Notes: generated by a model from the sequence alone, not told the origin. Shown: positions 10,801-18,750, numbered from the stretch's first letter. The stretch is DNA of 64,000 nt from Pseudanabaena sp. ABRG5-3 (GCF_003967015.1 NZ_AP017560.1:1674001-1738000); one strand, 5' to 3'. Program-made: numbers and translations.

Positions 10801-11537
10801 TTGCCGACTTTGAGCTTTTGTAAGAAGCCACCAAGCTGTGTTAAGGAGACCGAAGTTCCCAATACCCCTTGGAAATTGTTGTTGCGATCAAAAAATGGAA
10901 GGAAGTTGACAGCAATTAGGGAAGGTTTATTCGGATTTGCAAGAGAAACATTTAACCGCCAGAGCGATCGCCTTGCCTTTTTCGCCTGTCCATACCAAGG
11001 ATTATTCGGCGGATCGTTATGAGGATCGTAGGTAGATGAACGCCTGAGCAGTTGTTTGCGATTACCTTCAGAATCTGCGAGATAGTTATCCCAATTGTAA
11101 TTGGTGCTTTGATCTCTTAACCGAATTGCACGGGAGCCATCATCTAATTTTTCGATGATGAGAATTTCCTTTTGTTCTGTTGCGATCGCCAAGGAGGATA
11201 TATCTGTGAAGATTTGAGATTGCTGCCAAAAATATTTTTCTACAGTTGCCAGATTTTGCCAGTCAAGAATTCCCAGTTTGATGCTAGCAGCGTTGTTTTG
11301 ATTAATTTCAGTAGGTTTACGGAGATAAGTAACAAGGTTTTGATCAATGCGATCGCCAACTTCCTGCATAATCCGATTAGCTAGTTTATCGATTGCCGAT
11401 TCACCGCTACGGTAAGATAAATAACCTACAAGACTCACTGCTCCGACAATCTGCACCACAAAGGGTACGAGCATTACCCAATATAGGGAAATGTTGCCCA
11501 GCCCAAAGCGTTTTTGTAAGTCTTGAGAAGACATCAT
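7842..11537 (-). CDS. Multi-PAS sensor histidine kinase with extracytoplasmic Cache domain
   Basis: The 1231-aa protein has two membrane helices (about 18-40 and 371-393) enclosing a periplasmic dCache-like sensor (NPWYGQAKKARR, GQAFIIERNGQMIGMSTG), then a HAMP linker, four or more consecutive PAS/PAC units (SDRKQLEMTLRDSENRLR, TDRKQAEADL, ISNLKEVEIELRESQ), a HisKA dimerisation domain with FLANMSHEIRTPMNG and phospho-His at residue 994, and a HATPase_c domain (NLVGNAIKF, DNGIGI, GGTGLGLAISR). No receiver domain follows, so it should phosphorylate a separate response regulator, which is not adjacent. It is transcribed alone and flanked by repeat elements on both sides. The signal is unknown. 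Confidence 0.93.
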   Translation of the reverse strand: MMSSQDLQKRFGLGNISLYWVMLVPFVVQIVGAVSLVGYLSYRSGESAIDKLANRIMQEVGDRIDQNLVTYLRKPTEINQNNAASIKLGILDWQNLATVEKYFWQQSQIFTDISSLAIATEQKEILIIEKLDDGSRAIRLRDQSTNYNWDNYLADSEGNRKQLLRRSSTYDPHNDPPNNPWYGQAKKARRSLWRLNVSLANPNKPSLIAVNFLPFFDRNNNFQGVLGTSVSLTQLGGFLQKLKVGKAGQAFIIERNGQMIGMSTGEIPFRQGLLAPLTTGGLTKNVDPNNRRLHVLNSQNDLTKMTAQYLIEHFGSLENIKERQQLRFEQAGIHYFVQVLPLQNDLNNQDLDWLAVLVIPETDFIAEIQANKNLTIWLCGLTLVVSMGIGIVITRWITSPILRLGRASEALVKGDWRPISEDIAIAEIKTLATSFNWMAEQFHQSFTQIKNSLRDSEAKFSNIFQVSPDPAWIATLAEGRCLYVNQSLGQFMETDPSNIIGRTCREISLWDNLEDFHYYHQTLIKEGIIQNFEVVIRTATRATKTVLISAIRVYLDGQDCVIGVIKDISDRKQLEMTLRDSENRLRLLLESTPAFIAGIYIHNLDIWEYQYYSPNAEAIYGYTSKQIAQDPWLIPSLILPEDMRRIIKPILPKIMTSGFNTTIEYRIRRVDGTIRWLSNTLSSIWDESMQCIYMTGITLDITDRKQAEADLDNSKTFVQRIMDITPNLMYIYDLKEQRNVYVNRPIAELLGYSDLEIQEIGTNLLQTICHPDDFEKVCEAIQQCQALNDYEYVELEYRVRDADGNWRWLYNREGVFSRADDGSVKETLGTSQDISNLKEVEIELRESQAKLNAAYTEQSILFNAMTDVVLVRDAEGRCIKIAATQDLNLKGTREEVLNQPIDEELPQEAANIILQAIHTSLATKQMVSCEYSLEIDDRDLWFVASISPLTEDTVIQIARDITERKNAEIILANAKEAAEAATKAKSEFLANMSHEIRTPMNGVLVMAQLLATTELTEDQQEFVQTILDSGDVLLAIINDILDFSKIESGMLEIEQREFILEEVISSVFNLLSGQAKDKQIELKYSRQSDMPTHIVGDSARLRQVLINLVGNAIKFTPCGTISVSVTASPLATKKQYELQFAVTDNGIGIQSDRIVNLFQAFTQADTSISRRYGGTGLGLAISRKLIELMGGTIWVESFGEIGGNPPVGWQSELITQGATFYFVIHVGVHAM

Positions 11538-11623
11538 GGACTAATAGGCAAAGAATGAGAGTTGATAATTCTACCTTGATGTTATAGCGATCGCGACTTA
11601 AACGCTACTTAAAAAAGAGCAAT

Positions 11624-11712
11624 TATAGCGTAAACAATCTGAAGTACAGAGTTGCGTCCCCGCCTTTGGCGGGGACGCAACTCTGTACTTCTCTTGCTTG
11701 AAAAGCGCTATA
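11624..11712. repeat. TATAGCG dispersed palindromic element, copy 1
   Basis: The element runs from TATAGCGTAAACAATCTGAAG to CTTGAAAAGCGCTATA. Its core is a perfect 24-bp hairpin (arms 11641-11664 and 11668-11691) with a 3-base loop TTT. The end sequences, the order of blocks and the total length (89 bp) match the element at 58760-58854, while the hairpin sequence differs. It lies downstream of the HTH gene (same strand) and upstream of the kinase gene. Confidence 0.7.
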
Positions 11713-11735
11713 TGTAAAGCGTAACTTCTCTTTTT

Positions 11736-12356
11736 TTAAGCTGGGCGGACAAACCAAAGGCTCCGCTTTCCATCATGGGAAATACAATCAAGAATTAAAT
11801 CCTTAACCCGAATTGGTAAACGACCACTTCTTCGCGCCCGACGTAAACTACTAGGTGAACATTCCAAAATTTTGGCGATTTCTATAGTTGTCCAGAGTCT
11901 TGTAAACAAATCATCAGGAAAAGTAGACATACTTTTCGCTAATTCCTTCCATGTCTGAACATAAGCTTCAGTTGCTTCAGTATGCTGGATTACCGTCTCG
12001 CTGTCGATATCGCTACTGTTAAGCTCAACGAGGGCAGGTGGTCTGGGATCTAATTCTCCAAAAATTTCAGTGTCAATATAGACTTGGACATTCAATATGT
12101 CATCCCAACTTTTGCGAAATTCATCTTCACTTTCTACTTCTGAATTATTTGGATAACTGGTTAAATTTTGATTTTTTAATAGTGAATAATCTATGTCTTC
12201 TTTAGCTGTGGAAACGATGTTTCTGACAGCTTCTAATGTATTTTGTTTGTTGTAGTGATAGAGATGGATAATCTCTTTAAACGATAATGCTAGTTCCTCT
12301 GGCACGGCTAGCATTTCCGTATCTGATTGCTGCGTTGGTTGAGATGGATCGGCCAC
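11736..12356 (-). CDS. Hypothetical protein with C-terminal helix-turn-helix-like segment
   Basis: I do not recognise this 206-aa family. The N-terminal 145 residues are acidic and mostly helical, with no membrane segment or signal peptide. The C-terminus, TTIEIAKILECSPSSLRRAR followed by RSGRLPIRVKDLILDC, reads like a MerR/excisionase-type winged HTH in which the first helix is IEIAKIL, the recognition helix is PSSLRRAR, and LWFVRP forms the final strand. It could be a DNA-binding regulator. The gene is divergent from the deacetylase gene, and about 125 bases of possible shared control region lie between them. Base composition resembles its neighbours. Confidence 0.6.
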   Translation of the reverse strand: MADPSQPTQQSDTEMLAVPEELALSFKEIIHLYHYNKQNTLEAVRNIVSTAKEDIDYSLLKNQNLTSYPNNSEVESEDEFRKSWDDILNVQVYIDTEIFGELDPRPPALVELNSSDIDSETVIQHTEATEAYVQTWKELAKSMSTFPDDLFTRLWTTIEIAKILECSPSSLRRARRSGRLPIRVKDLILDCISHDGKRSLWFVRPA

Positions 12357-12480
12357 AGGAAAACCTTAAGTAAAATTGCTATGAAAATATGAAAGATTTC
12401 CAACAAATCAGTAATTTTAAAAGTATAACGCTAGTCTCTATAGAGACAACAACTATTCGTTGATTTATCGATAGGCAAAA

Positions 12481-13464
12481 GTGCGTATGTTGACATCTAA
12501 CTTAGAAATTACCTCCCCATCTACCCATAAATTTCCAATTATTTATTCTGATATTTTTCTAGAGCATGATACGGGGACCTATCATCCTGAAAAAGCAGGT
12601 CGGCTTACTGCCATAGTTGATGCTTTAAAAAATTCGGCGATCGCTCCGCAATTAGTTTGGCAAGAACCAACTTCGGTCAAATCGCGGCAGCGATCGGGGG
12701 TGGATATTTTGCAGGAAGTACGCCGTTTTCATACGCAGGAGTATATTGATTCGGTGCGTACGTTAACAAATCAAGGTGGTGGTTATATTGACGGTGATAC
12801 GATCGCTTCTTGGCAAAGTTACGATGTTGCCCTGTTAGCTGTTAGTGCATGGCTCGATGGTGTGGATATTGTGATTAATTCTGGTCGTCCTGCCTTTGTG
12901 CTAGCGCGTCCCCCCGGACATCATGCTCGCGCCCACTCAGGAATGGGGTTTTGCATTTTCGGTAATGCCGCGATCGCGGCAATGTCAGCAATTGATCGTC
13001 TCAATTTAAATCGTGTAGCGATTCTCGATTGGGATGTACACCACGGTAACGGTACACAGGAAGCGGTATGGAATCGTCATGATATTGCCTATATTTCCAC
13101 CCATCAAGCACCGTTTTATCCCATGACAGGACATCAGGATGAAACAGGTGAGCATGACAATATTTTGAATATTCCGATGCGTGCTAATTCGACAATTGCG
13201 GATTATTTACCAGTGTTTGAAAATCAAATTATTCCATTTCTGAAAAATTTTAATCCTGACTTACTGATTATCAGTGCAGGGTTTGATGCTAATGCAGACG
13301 ATCCCCTTGCCAGTGTTTTGCTGAAACCAAAGGATTTCGGTACTTTGACAAAGCTTTGTCTAGAGGTAACGCCCAAAATCTTATTTGGTTTAGAAGGCGG
13401 TTATGACTTTGATAGCCTTTCGCAATCAGTTGTCAGCGTCATTGAGCAATGTCTAAAAAAATAA
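12481..13464 (+). CDS. Histone deacetylase family hydrolase
   Basis: The 327-aa protein is a zinc-dependent arginase-fold deacetylase of the bacterial HDAC/AcuC/acetylpolyamine amidohydrolase group. Seen are the tandem catalytic histidines in RPPGHHA, the zinc ligands in DWDVHHGNGTQ, the third ligand region SAGFDANADDPLA and the C-terminal LEGGYD. Together these cover the charge relay and the Zn site, so the enzyme should be active. Cyanobacterial members are widespread, but their physiological substrates (acetyl-lysine or acetylated polyamines) are mostly not established. The first start is GTG at 12481, with an ATG two codons later at 12487 that may be the real one. It is cytosolic. Confidence 0.92.
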   Translation: MRMLTSNLEITSPSTHKFPIIYSDIFLEHDTGTYHPEKAGRLTAIVDALKNSAIAPQLVWQEPTSVKSRQRSGVDILQEVRRFHTQEYIDSVRTLTNQGGGYIDGDTIASWQSYDVALLAVSAWLDGVDIVINSGRPAFVLARPPGHHARAHSGMGFCIFGNAAIAAMSAIDRLNLNRVAILDWDVHHGNGTQEAVWNRHDIAYISTHQAPFYPMTGHQDETGEHDNILNIPMRANSTIADYLPVFENQIIPFLKNFNPDLLIISAGFDANADDPLASVLLKPKDFGTLTKLCLEVTPKILFGLEGGYDFDSLSQSVVSVIEQCLKK

Positions 13465-13467
13465 AAA

Positions 13468-13498
13468 AAATAAAGAGACGCATCGCGTCTCTTTATTT
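13468..13498 (+). terminator. Terminator hairpin after the deacetylase gene
   Basis: Perfect 14-base arms (13468-13481 and 13485-13498) with loop ATC, preceded by an A-tract and ending in TTTATTT. It lies just after the stop codon of the deacetylase gene. Confidence 0.75.
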
Positions 13499-13502
13499 CA
13501 AA

Positions 13503-13533
13503 TAAACAAATAACGCATCGCGTTATTTGTTTA
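13503..13533 (-). terminator. Terminator hairpin after rpsR
   Basis: Perfect 14-base arms (13503-13516 and 13520-13533) with the same ATC loop and the same CGCATCGCG core as the preceding hairpin but with different flanks. It abuts the rpsR stop codon on the minus strand, so the two convergent genes have one hairpin each. Confidence 0.72.
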
Positions 13534-13761
13534 CTAACCTTCTTTGTTGATGAAAGGCAGTAATGCAACTACACGCGCTTGTTTAATTGCTGTGGTCAAA
13601 GCACGTTGTTGCTTTGCGGTCAAACCTGTAATACGACGGGGAAGAATTTTGCCACGTTCGGTGATGTACTTACGCAGTAATTCGACATCTTTATAGTCGA
13701 TTTTGGCAGCAGGCGCGATCGGAGAGAGGCGCTTGCGATAAAAAGAGGAGTTAATTGCCAT
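13534..13761 (-). CDS. rpsR: 30S ribosomal protein S18
   Basis: The 75-aa protein has the S18 core [20 protein letters not shown] followed by [20 protein letters not shown] and ends with the usual ARVVALLPF. It is a small-subunit protein that binds 16S rRNA together with S6. It lies 38 bases downstream of rpmG on the same strand, the rpmG-rpsR order usual in cyanobacteria and plastids, and is probably cotranscribed. Confidence 0.97.
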   Translation of the reverse strand: MAINSSFYRKRLSPIAPAAKIDYKDVELLRKYITERGKILPRRITGLTAKQQRALTTAIKQARVVALLPFINKEG

Positions 13762-13799
13762 GATGGGATTATGCGATTTTAATGATTGGGATTAACGGA

Positions 13800-13994
13800 C
13801 TACTTGATTTCTTTGTGAACAGTGTGAGAGTTGCAATGAGGACAGAACTTTTTGAGTTCTAATCTTGCAGTGGTATTACGGCGATTTTTCATGGTCGTAT
13901 AACGAGATACACCAGGCGATCGCTTATTGGCATTGGTGCGACATTCGGTGCACTCTAGCGTAATAACGAGACGGACACCTTTGTTTTTAGCCAT
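13800..13994 (-). CDS. rpmG: 50S ribosomal protein L33
   Basis: The 64-aa protein matches cyanobacterial and plastid L33: [40 protein letters not shown] and the ending HTVHKEIK. The paired cysteines (ECTEC and CPHC) make a zinc ribbon, so this is the zinc-containing (C+) form of L33. It is the first gene of the rpmG-rpsR pair. Confidence 0.97.
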   Translation of the reverse strand: MAKNKGVRLVITLECTECRTNANKRSPGVSRYTTMKNRRNTTARLELKKFCPHCNSHTVHKEIK

Positions 13995-14107
13995 TTTTTT
14001 AGTTGTGAGATTACTTAAAAGTGCGATCTACAAGTATTACATAAAATTATCCCACTTCCACAATAACAGGAAAATTATTGCCAAAAATTTGGGCGATCGC
14101 AATAACT

Positions 14108-14215
14108 AACGTTAGTTCGGGTTAAGCTAGCAAATTTTCAAAACCCAAAAGTAAAAGGCTTGCGTAGCAAGCCTTTTACTTTTGGGTTTTGATTTATACC
14201 GAACTCGCGTTAACT
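14108..14215. repeat. Long nested palindrome between divergent rpmG and the Rieske gene
   Basis: The core is a perfect 25-base inverted repeat (arms 14139-14163 and 14167-14191, loop GTA). Outer flanks also pair: GTTAGTTCGG on the left against CCGAACTCGCGTTAAC on the right. The genes on both sides point away, so it is not positioned as a terminator. It may be a mobile palindromic element or form the 5' leader structure of one of the transcripts. Confidence 0.68.
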
Positions 14216-14297
14216 AGATTCGTGCAAGGTTATACAGAATAAAACTTTGGTGCGTTGTAACGTCAATCCTATAGAACTAGACACAAGAGTGATTTTT

Positions 14298-15335
14298 ATG
14301 GTAGCAACCAAAGAAGTATCTTTGCCACGCAATTGCACTTTTAGTTCAACTGATTGGCAAGCGCTTGCACCCTTCTGGTATCCCGTTGCATTTTCCCATG
14401 AAATCACCGCCGAAAAGCCCTATGGCACACACCTGTTAGACGAAAGATTGGTGATTTATCGAGTTTCTGATGGCTCGGTTATTGTTGCCAAAGATCTATG
14501 CCTGCATCGTGGCGCACCCCTGAGTTTAGGTTGGATTGAAAACGATCGCCTCATTTGTCCTTACCACGGTGTGCAGTATGACTGTAATGCTAAATGTGTT
14601 CACATTCCTGCCCAGCCTGAAGCCACAATTCCAGCAAGACTTAAGCTCAGGACCTATCCAGTGATGGAGCGCTATGGGTTAGTCTGGACAAGATTGGTAG
14701 ACAATGGTGTAGTTCCATTTCCTGAATTAGCTGAATGGGAAGATCCAGATTACATTCAGGTTTTACCCAATTCCGTGGATTTGGATGCTGCCGCAGGGCG
14801 GCAAGTGGAAGGATTCTTAGATGTCAGTCACTTTGCTTTTATCCATGCGAAGTCTTTTGGAGAAAAGGATAATCCCGAAGTGCCAGACTATAGCATTGAG
14901 CAAACTCCTCAAGGCTTTCGTGCAGACTATATCAGTACTGTTAGCAACTATGCTCATGGCATGAAGCATTTAGCTCCACCAGATTTTTTGTGGCGTAGAT
15001 TATTTGAACTGTTTATTCCCTTCACTGCCAAGTTGACTGTTTTCTTTCCTCATGGCAAACTGCATGTTCTCAATGCGGCTTCGCCGATTTCAGCACGGAA
15101 AACGCGAGTATTTGTGCCGATTTGCCGTAACTTTGATAAAGATGCACCGTTGCAAGACACCCTTGATTTTAATCATCAAGTATTTGATGAGGACAAGGCG
15201 ATCGTGGAGGAGCAGTGGCCAGAGGATTTGCCCATTTGCCTTGCGGACGAGGTACATATTGCAGGTGATAAAAGCTCGATCGCTTTTCGGAAAAAGCTAG
15301 CAGCGATCGGCTTAGGCAAATCTTTCACTTCCTAG
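14298..15335 (+). CDS. Rieske 2Fe-2S oxygenase, pheophorbide a oxygenase-like
   Basis: The protein (345 aa from the ATG at 14298; an upstream in-frame TTG at 14247 lacks support) begins with a Rieske domain: CLH (C68, H70) and CPYH (C87, H90) bind the 2Fe-2S cluster. The catalytic domain has the mononuclear iron motif DVSHFAFIH (D175, H178, H183). The PaO/TIC55/chlorophyllide-oxygenase-type proteins of cyanobacteria have this arrangement and act on tetrapyrroles or other ring substrates with reductant from ferredoxin; the exact substrate cannot be read here. No membrane helix is obvious at the C-terminus. It is a single-gene unit with terminators on both sides. Confidence 0.85.
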   Translation: MVATKEVSLPRNCTFSSTDWQALAPFWYPVAFSHEITAEKPYGTHLLDERLVIYRVSDGSVIVAKDLCLHRGAPLSLGWIENDRLICPYHGVQYDCNAKCVHIPAQPEATIPARLKLRTYPVMERYGLVWTRLVDNGVVPFPELAEWEDPDYIQVLPNSVDLDAAAGRQVEGFLDVSHFAFIHAKSFGEKDNPEVPDYSIEQTPQGFRADYISTVSNYAHGMKHLAPPDFLWRRLFELFIPFTAKLTVFFPHGKLHVLNAASPISARKTRVFVPICRNFDKDAPLQDTLDFNHQVFDEDKAIVEEQWPEDLPICLADEVHIAGDKSSIAFRKKLAAIGLGKSFTS

Positions 15336-15356
15336 TTTGATATTAATATTCGTGCT

Positions 15357-15397
15357 GCAAAATGGTAAGAATCGCAAAGCGATTCTTACCATTTTGC
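15357..15397. terminator. Terminator hairpin between convergent Rieske and SnoaL-like genes
   Basis: Perfect 19-base arms (15357-15375 and 15379-15397) with loop AAA. It is placed 21 bases after the Rieske stop and 27 bases before the stop of the opposite gene, which fits a shared bidirectional terminator. Confidence 0.72.
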
Positions 15398-15424
15398 GGT
15401 TTGTGATCATATCACTGGATAGAA

Positions 15425-16042
15425 TTATTTACCTGAATAAGGTAGTGAGGAGTGGTGAACAATAATGCGTAGCTTACCAGTATCGTCCTTAAAGAACTGC
15501 CAAGTCTTGTCTACGGTGATCACATTGCCATCTTTATCGGTAAGGGTCACTTTACCCATAGAAGTAGCTGTATCGCCAGAAATAAAGATTCCAATATTCT
15601 TACTCTCTACTTTTCGCCAACCATTCAAAGCAAATCCCTTATCTCTCGGAAATGCAGGATCATCGCCGACAAAATAAGCCAGAGCGCTTGCACGGGTAGT
15701 TCGGAATGTCTGGGGAGCTGTAGTGAGTGTTGGCTTGAAAAGAACAAGTCCAAATTGGTAACCGTAGGCTTCGTCAATTACCTTTCCAGCTAATGCTTTA
15801 GCAGCATCTTTTCCCTCAGTCTCGTATGTCTTGGAAATAGATACCAATGCGTCCCCCCAAGCTTTTTGGGCTGCTAAAACCTCGCTTTCAGTAATTGCTC
15901 TGTTGACAATAGTTGTCTTCAGACTTGAAGGAGCAGTTGTACTCTTAGATTGGGCAACAGATGTCTGGGCTACTACTGGAGTCCCAGAGGCAAATGTAAC
16001 TGTGGCAAACAATGCTGAAACGCTAGTCTTCCAAAACTTCAT
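15425..16042 (-). CDS. Secreted SnoaL/NTF2-like protein
   Basis: From the ATG at 16042 (a TTG six codons upstream is less likely) the protein is 205 aa with a clear signal peptide: a basic start MKFWK, a hydrophobic stretch, and AQ cleavage near residue 25. The mature part starts with ITESEVLAAQKAWGDALVSI and ends with LRIIVHHSSLPYSG; the VHHSSLP end is typical of NTF2-fold SnoaL and CaMKII-association-like domains. Close relatives in databases are often labelled phosphoribosyl-AMP cyclohydrolase, but none of that enzyme's zinc motifs is visible here. It is probably periplasmic; the function is unknown. Confidence 0.75.
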   Translation of the reverse strand: MKFWKTSVSALFATVTFASGTPVVAQTSVAQSKSTTAPSSLKTTIVNRAITESEVLAAQKAWGDALVSISKTYETEGKDAAKALAGKVIDEAYGYQFGLVLFKPTLTTAPQTFRTTRASALAYFVGDDPAFPRDKGFALNGWRKVESKNIGIFISGDTATSMGKVTLTDKDGNVITVDKTWQFFKDDTGKLRIIVHHSSLPYSGK

Positions 16043-16198
16043 GATTGTTATAGATTGCAAATATTATTTAGCTAATCTTCTCATAAGTTTTGTGCTTACA
16101 ACAGCAAAATATCGCTTATAGGTATAGTAATTTTAGAGATGTTGCTTTAGCAATATTTTCTGTAATATAGCAAAAAAAAGAGTTAGCTAGTACAAACC

Positions 16199-16265
16199 AA
16201 AACCCAAAAAAAGCGAGTGGCGGCGCGAAGTGCCGCCACTCGCTTTTTTTGGGTTTTATGTCCTA
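16199..16265. repeat. AGGACATAAAACCC palindromic element
   Basis: Perfect arms (16199-16224 and 16232-16257), beginning AAAACCCAAAAAAAGCGAG and reaching a GGCGGC core, enclose a 7-base loop. The right flank ATGTCCTAAG is the reverse complement of the family start CTTAGGACAT seen at 39442. It lies downstream of the DUF3326 gene (minus strand) and upstream of the secreted SnoaL-like gene, so it could terminate the DUF3326 transcript. Confidence 0.7.
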
Positions 16266-16306
16266 AGCAAAGCTTGCTTTGCTATACAAACTCACGAGAA
16301 TATTAC

Positions 16307-17359
16307 TTATGCTCGTAAACTTTGAGGATTAATTCCAGATTTAATTGCGGTTAAAACCCCGATCGCTTCCCAATAATTTTCAACTACGACACCCTTTAAT
16401 CTCAACATTTCAGGTGTGACATTTAGCGCTGTTTGATTTTCCTTCACAAAAATAGTTTGGACATGGGGTAATGGATTAAGAGCCAATAAACCTGCACCAC
16501 CGCAGGCACTATAGGGCGTAACGATCACATCAATCCGATCTGCCGTAATGTCATCAGCATTAAACAAATTAGGGGATGTAATGATTTTCGGAGCGCGACT
16601 TAACCCGACTAATACACAGGGTAAAAAGGTATAGCCTAATTCTTCAGCAGCAGCACGGGGCGACACATTCGGATCAAGAGGTAAAGGTTGTAAGGCAGGT
16701 GCATGAGCGCAAGGTATGGAAAACTCGCGCACGATCGCATGGCTAATTACGGCTTCGGCTCCTGCAAGAGCATCAACGCCTTTACCTTGGCGATAGTTTT
16801 GTAAGGCTTCACTATCAGGGTCATCAGGAAATCTGGCGACAACGGCGATCGCTTCTACTTGAGAAACTTTAATTAATTTCTCGGCGGCTCTCAGCAAACT
16901 ATCGAGATTAGCGATCGTTCCCCATGTTGCACCCGAATCTCCTGATCGCAGTTCCACTCCCAGATCGCGATCGGTAACTAAAACATCGGTAATATTTAAA
17001 CCTAATGTTGCTTGTGCGGCAGCGATCGCTTGACGATGACGCAATTCTAAATCTGGTTCCATTGCGCGATCAAGAATTACGCCAATGCGGTTAGCTCGTA
17101 CAGGACGCAATCCCCAGTCACCCTTTGCCATGCGATCGAGGGCATAACCTTCGGTATATAAAACATTTGGCATCGACCAATATAAACTCGCGCCGTTTAA
17201 AACATTGGGATGCGTAATTAAGTTATCTGCTATTGAGGCGATCGCTCTCGCTACTGGCAAAGCATCCCCCGCATAACCACCAATAGATGCATTAATGCCC
17301 GTCGGCACTAGTAGTAAAACATTAAAAGATTGAGACAGGGATTTTGAATTCGATAACAT
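16307..17359 (-). CDS. DUF3326 family protein
   Basis: This 350-aa protein matches the DUF3326 family of cyanobacteria and plants: it opens with VLLLVPTGINASIGGYAGDA, continues with NVLYTEGYALDRMAKGDWGL, and ends with TPYSACGGAGLLALNPLPHV. There is no signal peptide or membrane helix. The glycine-rich N-terminal stretch and the conserved CGG near the C-terminus hint at a catalytic or nucleotide-binding role, but no function is established to my knowledge. It is monocistronic. The ATG at 17359 begins a leader that is a little variable; an ATG-independent alternative is not needed. Confidence 0.78.
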   Translation of the reverse strand: MLSNSKSLSQSFNVLLLVPTGINASIGGYAGDALPVARAIASIADNLITHPNVLNGASLYWSMPNVLYTEGYALDRMAKGDWGLRPVRANRIGVILDRAMEPDLELRHRQAIAAAQATLGLNITDVLVTDRDLGVELRSGDSGATWGTIANLDSLLRAAEKLIKVSQVEAIAVVARFPDDPDSEALQNYRQGKGVDALAGAEAVISHAIVREFSIPCAHAPALQPLPLDPNVSPRAAAEELGYTFLPCVLVGLSRAPKIITSPNLFNADDITADRIDVIVTPYSACGGAGLLALNPLPHVQTIFVKENQTALNVTPEMLRLKGVVVENYWEAIGVLTAIKSGINPQSLRA

Positions 17360-17510
17360 CTGAAATATTTAGGAATTGGCAAGCCAAGGAATTTTTCAGT
17401 AATGATAACAATGATTCAGATGAATAATTTAGGCTAAATCTATTGACATCGAAATACCGATTTGATATTCTTCTATTTACAATCGTAAAATATAGAATAA
17501 GAGGTGATCA

Positions 17511-17882
17511 ATGGTAAAGAGAAACCTTTTTATCACGGAAAAAGGGTTGAAAACTTTGGGAGGATTTTTAAGAAGTAAAAGACAATCCCTTCCGCAAGAA
17601 ATGAGACTAGAAGACCTCAGAAATAAAATTATTGAAGAGACAGGTTATACAGAATGCTCTGTCAGCACCTTATCTAAGCTTGAGGTTGGTCATATGAAAA
17701 TCAATCCAGATTTGCTAGCTGCAATTTCTGTCGCAATGCCAATTTCTCATCCATTTGAGGATCGAGCTTACTCAGATTGGGAATTACAAGAAATTGCCAG
17801 AGAAAATTTAGACCCGCACACTGGACTTCAGCCAAAATATATTGACTGGCTTGTAGAATATTTAGCAAAGAATACTATTTAA
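17511..17882 (+). CDS. Small Xre-like helix-turn-helix regulator
   Basis: The 123-aa protein has a putative HTH in the N-terminal half: LGGFLRSKRQSL, RLEDLRNKIIEETGYTECS, VSTLSKLEVGHMKINPDLLA, which resembles a Cro/C1-type DNA-binding domain with an enlarged first loop. The C-terminus (SDWELQEIARENLDP, YIDWLVEYLAK) is helical and of unknown role. A good ribosome binding site (GAGGTGAT) precedes the ATG. The upstream 130 bases are AT-rich. It opens the accessory region and has no obvious partner; it might regulate itself or the toxin genes that follow. Family assignment is tentative. Confidence 0.55.
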   Translation: MVKRNLFITEKGLKTLGGFLRSKRQSLPQEMRLEDLRNKIIEETGYTECSVSTLSKLEVGHMKINPDLLAAISVAMPISHPFEDRAYSDWELQEIARENLDPHTGLQPKYIDWLVEYLAKNTI

Positions 17883-18069
17883 ACCTACACGCACTAGATA
17901 ATTATAGATTGCGGTAGTTCATATTTGCATTTTAAATAGCTTGGTTATACGATATTTGTAGGTTATCTCAGCAATTAAAGTCTCTGCTTTATCAAGAAGA
18001 ACAATACAAGTCCTACTTCAGTTGACAAAAAACTAGTAGGACAAGAAGACCTTTATTAGGATAAGTATT

Positions 18070-18463
18070 ATGCTACTGGACACATCAGGACTACTATGCT
18101 TTTTGCATGAAAATGAGCCGAAGCATTCAACATCTGTTCGTTTTATTGCGGAGACAAGTGGCATTTTTCTAACGCACAACTATGTTTTGGCTGAATTAGT
18201 AGCTTTATCTCTTGTGCGAGGATTCCCGCAAAATAACCTTCTGCCTTATATGTTAGAAATGCTCAACAATCCTAAAATCGAAATTGTCTGGGTTGATGAG
18301 CATCTTCATCAAGAAGCGATGGAACTTTTGTTGTCAAGACAAGACAAAACGTGATGCAGTTAGCTTTGTACTGATGCGTAAGCGTAGAATTAAGGCTGCT
18401 TTGACTACAGATAAGCATTTTGAGCAAGAAGGATTTGTCCGTTTATTGACACCAGAAGCTTAA
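18070..18463 (+). pseudogene. PIN-domain toxin gene broken by a frameshifting deletion
   Basis: The first frame (18070-18354) encodes a PIN start, MLLDTSGLLCFLHENEPKHS, with the conserved D4 and the ELVALS segment, up to LLSRQDKT, then a TGA. One base on, the next frame continues the same family without a start: DAVSFVLMRKRRIKAALTTD then KHFEQEGFVRLLTPEA and TAA at 18461-18463. Intact relatives read roughly DK-x-YSLTDAVSFVLM, so several residues and the frame were lost by a small deletion at about 18350. The lost segment borders the third acidic residue of the PIN active site, so nuclease activity should be abolished. A short frame ending just upstream (about 18010-18056) may be the remnant of its antitoxin. 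Confidence 0.75.
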
Positions 18464-18471
18464 ATTCAAAT

Positions 18472-18750
18472 CTAAAACTCATTAGCGTAAGCTTTTGCCA
18501 AATCAGCATCAATACTTTCGTTGTCTATACCTGTGGCATAACCTAAGTTAATAACACCTGCATAATTGAGTAATCGCTGGCGGGCTTCTTGTTCAACAGC
18601 ACTAGTTAAATTAGAGTTACTTAAAGCCCCATACTTTTTATTAATTTGAGCAATGAGCAATTCTGAGACTGATAGCTTAGCTACATTTGCTTGATGTTGC
18701 AAACTTAGATAAATATCATCACTTATTTCTAATATTAGTTGCTGACTCAT
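18472..18750 (-). CDS. Orphan antitoxin-like protein
   Basis: The 92-aa protein starts MSQQLILEISDDIYLSLQHQ, the beta strand and helix start of ribbon-helix-helix-type antitoxins, and ends GVINLGYATGIDNESIDADL then AKAYANEF, a tail that recurs in many small cyanobacterial proteins of toxin-antitoxin loci. No intact toxin gene is directly downstream; the broken PIN gene converges on it with a gap of only 8 bases. It may be an antitoxin that outlived its partner, or a solitary regulator. Assignment rests on general pattern only. Confidence 0.6.
   Translation of the reverse strand: MSQQLILEISDDIYLSLQHQANVAKLSVSELLIAQINKKYGALSNSNLTSAVEQEARQRLLNYAGVINLGYATGIDNESIDADLAKAYANEF

Noticed and set aside
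13468-13533. Tandem ATC-loop hairpins as a two-unit CRISPR-like array
   Set aside because: The flanks differ, there are no spacers of constant length, and each hairpin fits as terminator for one convergent gene.
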